Assembly: GCA_902480035.1 (NCBI GenBank)
Contig: CABSRC010000104.1
Span: forward strand, 1-5,157
Length of the DNA stretch: 5,157 nt
Source: an uncultured Streptococcus sp.
GTDB taxonomy: Bacteria > Bacillota > Bacilli > Lactobacillales > Streptococcaceae
Direction: 5' to 3'
Both the position numbers and the translations under genes were made by a program. Every line of letters starts with the position of its first letter. Position 1 is the first letter of the stretch. The notes beneath the pieces are model-generated. The model was not told the DNA's origin, made no database searches, and was given only the letters and a program-made list of their open reading frames with translations. Positions 5,017-5,157 of the stretch are shown one piece after another.

Positions 5017-5157
5017 TTACATGGTAGATAAATCAATTGTACCGTTAAAAATCAGGACTAGACTGACAATTGCCAAGGCTACTATTACTAGGGCAATAAT
5101 TTTTTCGATATTAGTGAGGAATTTCTTATTATTTTCTTTACGAGCCAAATAGTAAAC
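5017..5157 (-). CDS. C-terminus of a membrane transporter, probably APC-type amino acid permease/antiporter (5' end outside window)
   Basis: The last 46 residues of a minus-strand gene enter from the right edge in an unbroken frame and stop at TAA (5017-5019). They read VYYLARKENNKKFLTNIEK, a positively charged cytoplasmic-type stretch, followed by one hydrophobic helix (IIALVIVALAIVSLVLIF) and a short polar tail. The pattern ARKE...EK plus a final membrane helix fits the end of APC-family basic amino acid transporters such as arginine/ornithine antiporters, but 46 residues cannot prove the family. It is the first visible gene of the operon; 33 bases separate it from the racemase, and the operon's promoter is not in the window. 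It probably imports the substrate or exchanges it for the product of the two enzymes. Confidence 0.6.
   Translation of the reverse strand, partial: VYYLARKENNKKFLTNIEKIIALVIVALAIVSLVLIFNGTIDLSTM

Overview
The window looks like the chromosome of a Streptococcus of the viridans (mitis/sanguinis-like) type. The zinc-independent L32 and L33 proteins, the IlvD protein and the GAGGCTGGGACA intergenic repeat all look streptococcal. This is judged from recall of family sequences, not from a search. Two halves differ in character: a conserved core (ilvD, rpmF, rpmG; moderate GC) and, to the right of rpmG, an AT-rich accessory operon after a junction crowded with palindromes and tandem repeats.

Left edge (1-415). 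A minus-strand promoter with an extended -10 (TGCTATAAT) drives a leader carrying what looks like a PyrR-binding hairpin, so a pyrimidine-regulated gene or operon should start just left of the window. Positions 121-207 hold nothing I can name. Positions 208-390 are a MITE-like intergenic repeat with 12-bp terminal inverted repeats; one end forms a strong minus-strand intrinsic terminator serving ilvD.

Core (416-2681). ilvD (dihydroxy-acid dehydratase, branched-chain amino acid synthesis) runs leftward from 2119. Its promoter is divergent from that of rpmF-rpmG, which encode ribosomal proteins L32 and L33. Both proteins lack the zinc-binding cysteines.

Junction (2682-3096). No gene is visible. 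In order it holds an imperfect hairpin with a TTCG loop, two back-to-back copies of GACTACATTTTT, a strong bidirectional terminator, a 17-bp palindrome and a 16-bp perfect inverted repeat. The tandem repeats right after the 3' end of rpmG, with a short reading frame on the other strand that resembles an integrase C-terminus, suggest an old integration site.

Accessory operon (3097-5157, minus strand). Three closely spaced genes are transcribed leftward: the C-terminus of a membrane transporter (probably an APC-type amino acid permease or antiporter), a fold-type III PLP-dependent racemase of the alanine/ornithine family, and a dimethylarginine dimethylaminohydrolase (DDAH)-like hydrolase with a complete catalytic set. 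Together they suggest uptake and conversion of an arginine-derived, methylated-arginine or D-amino acid substrate. This is the most interesting part of the window; substrate and product are not established by the sequence.
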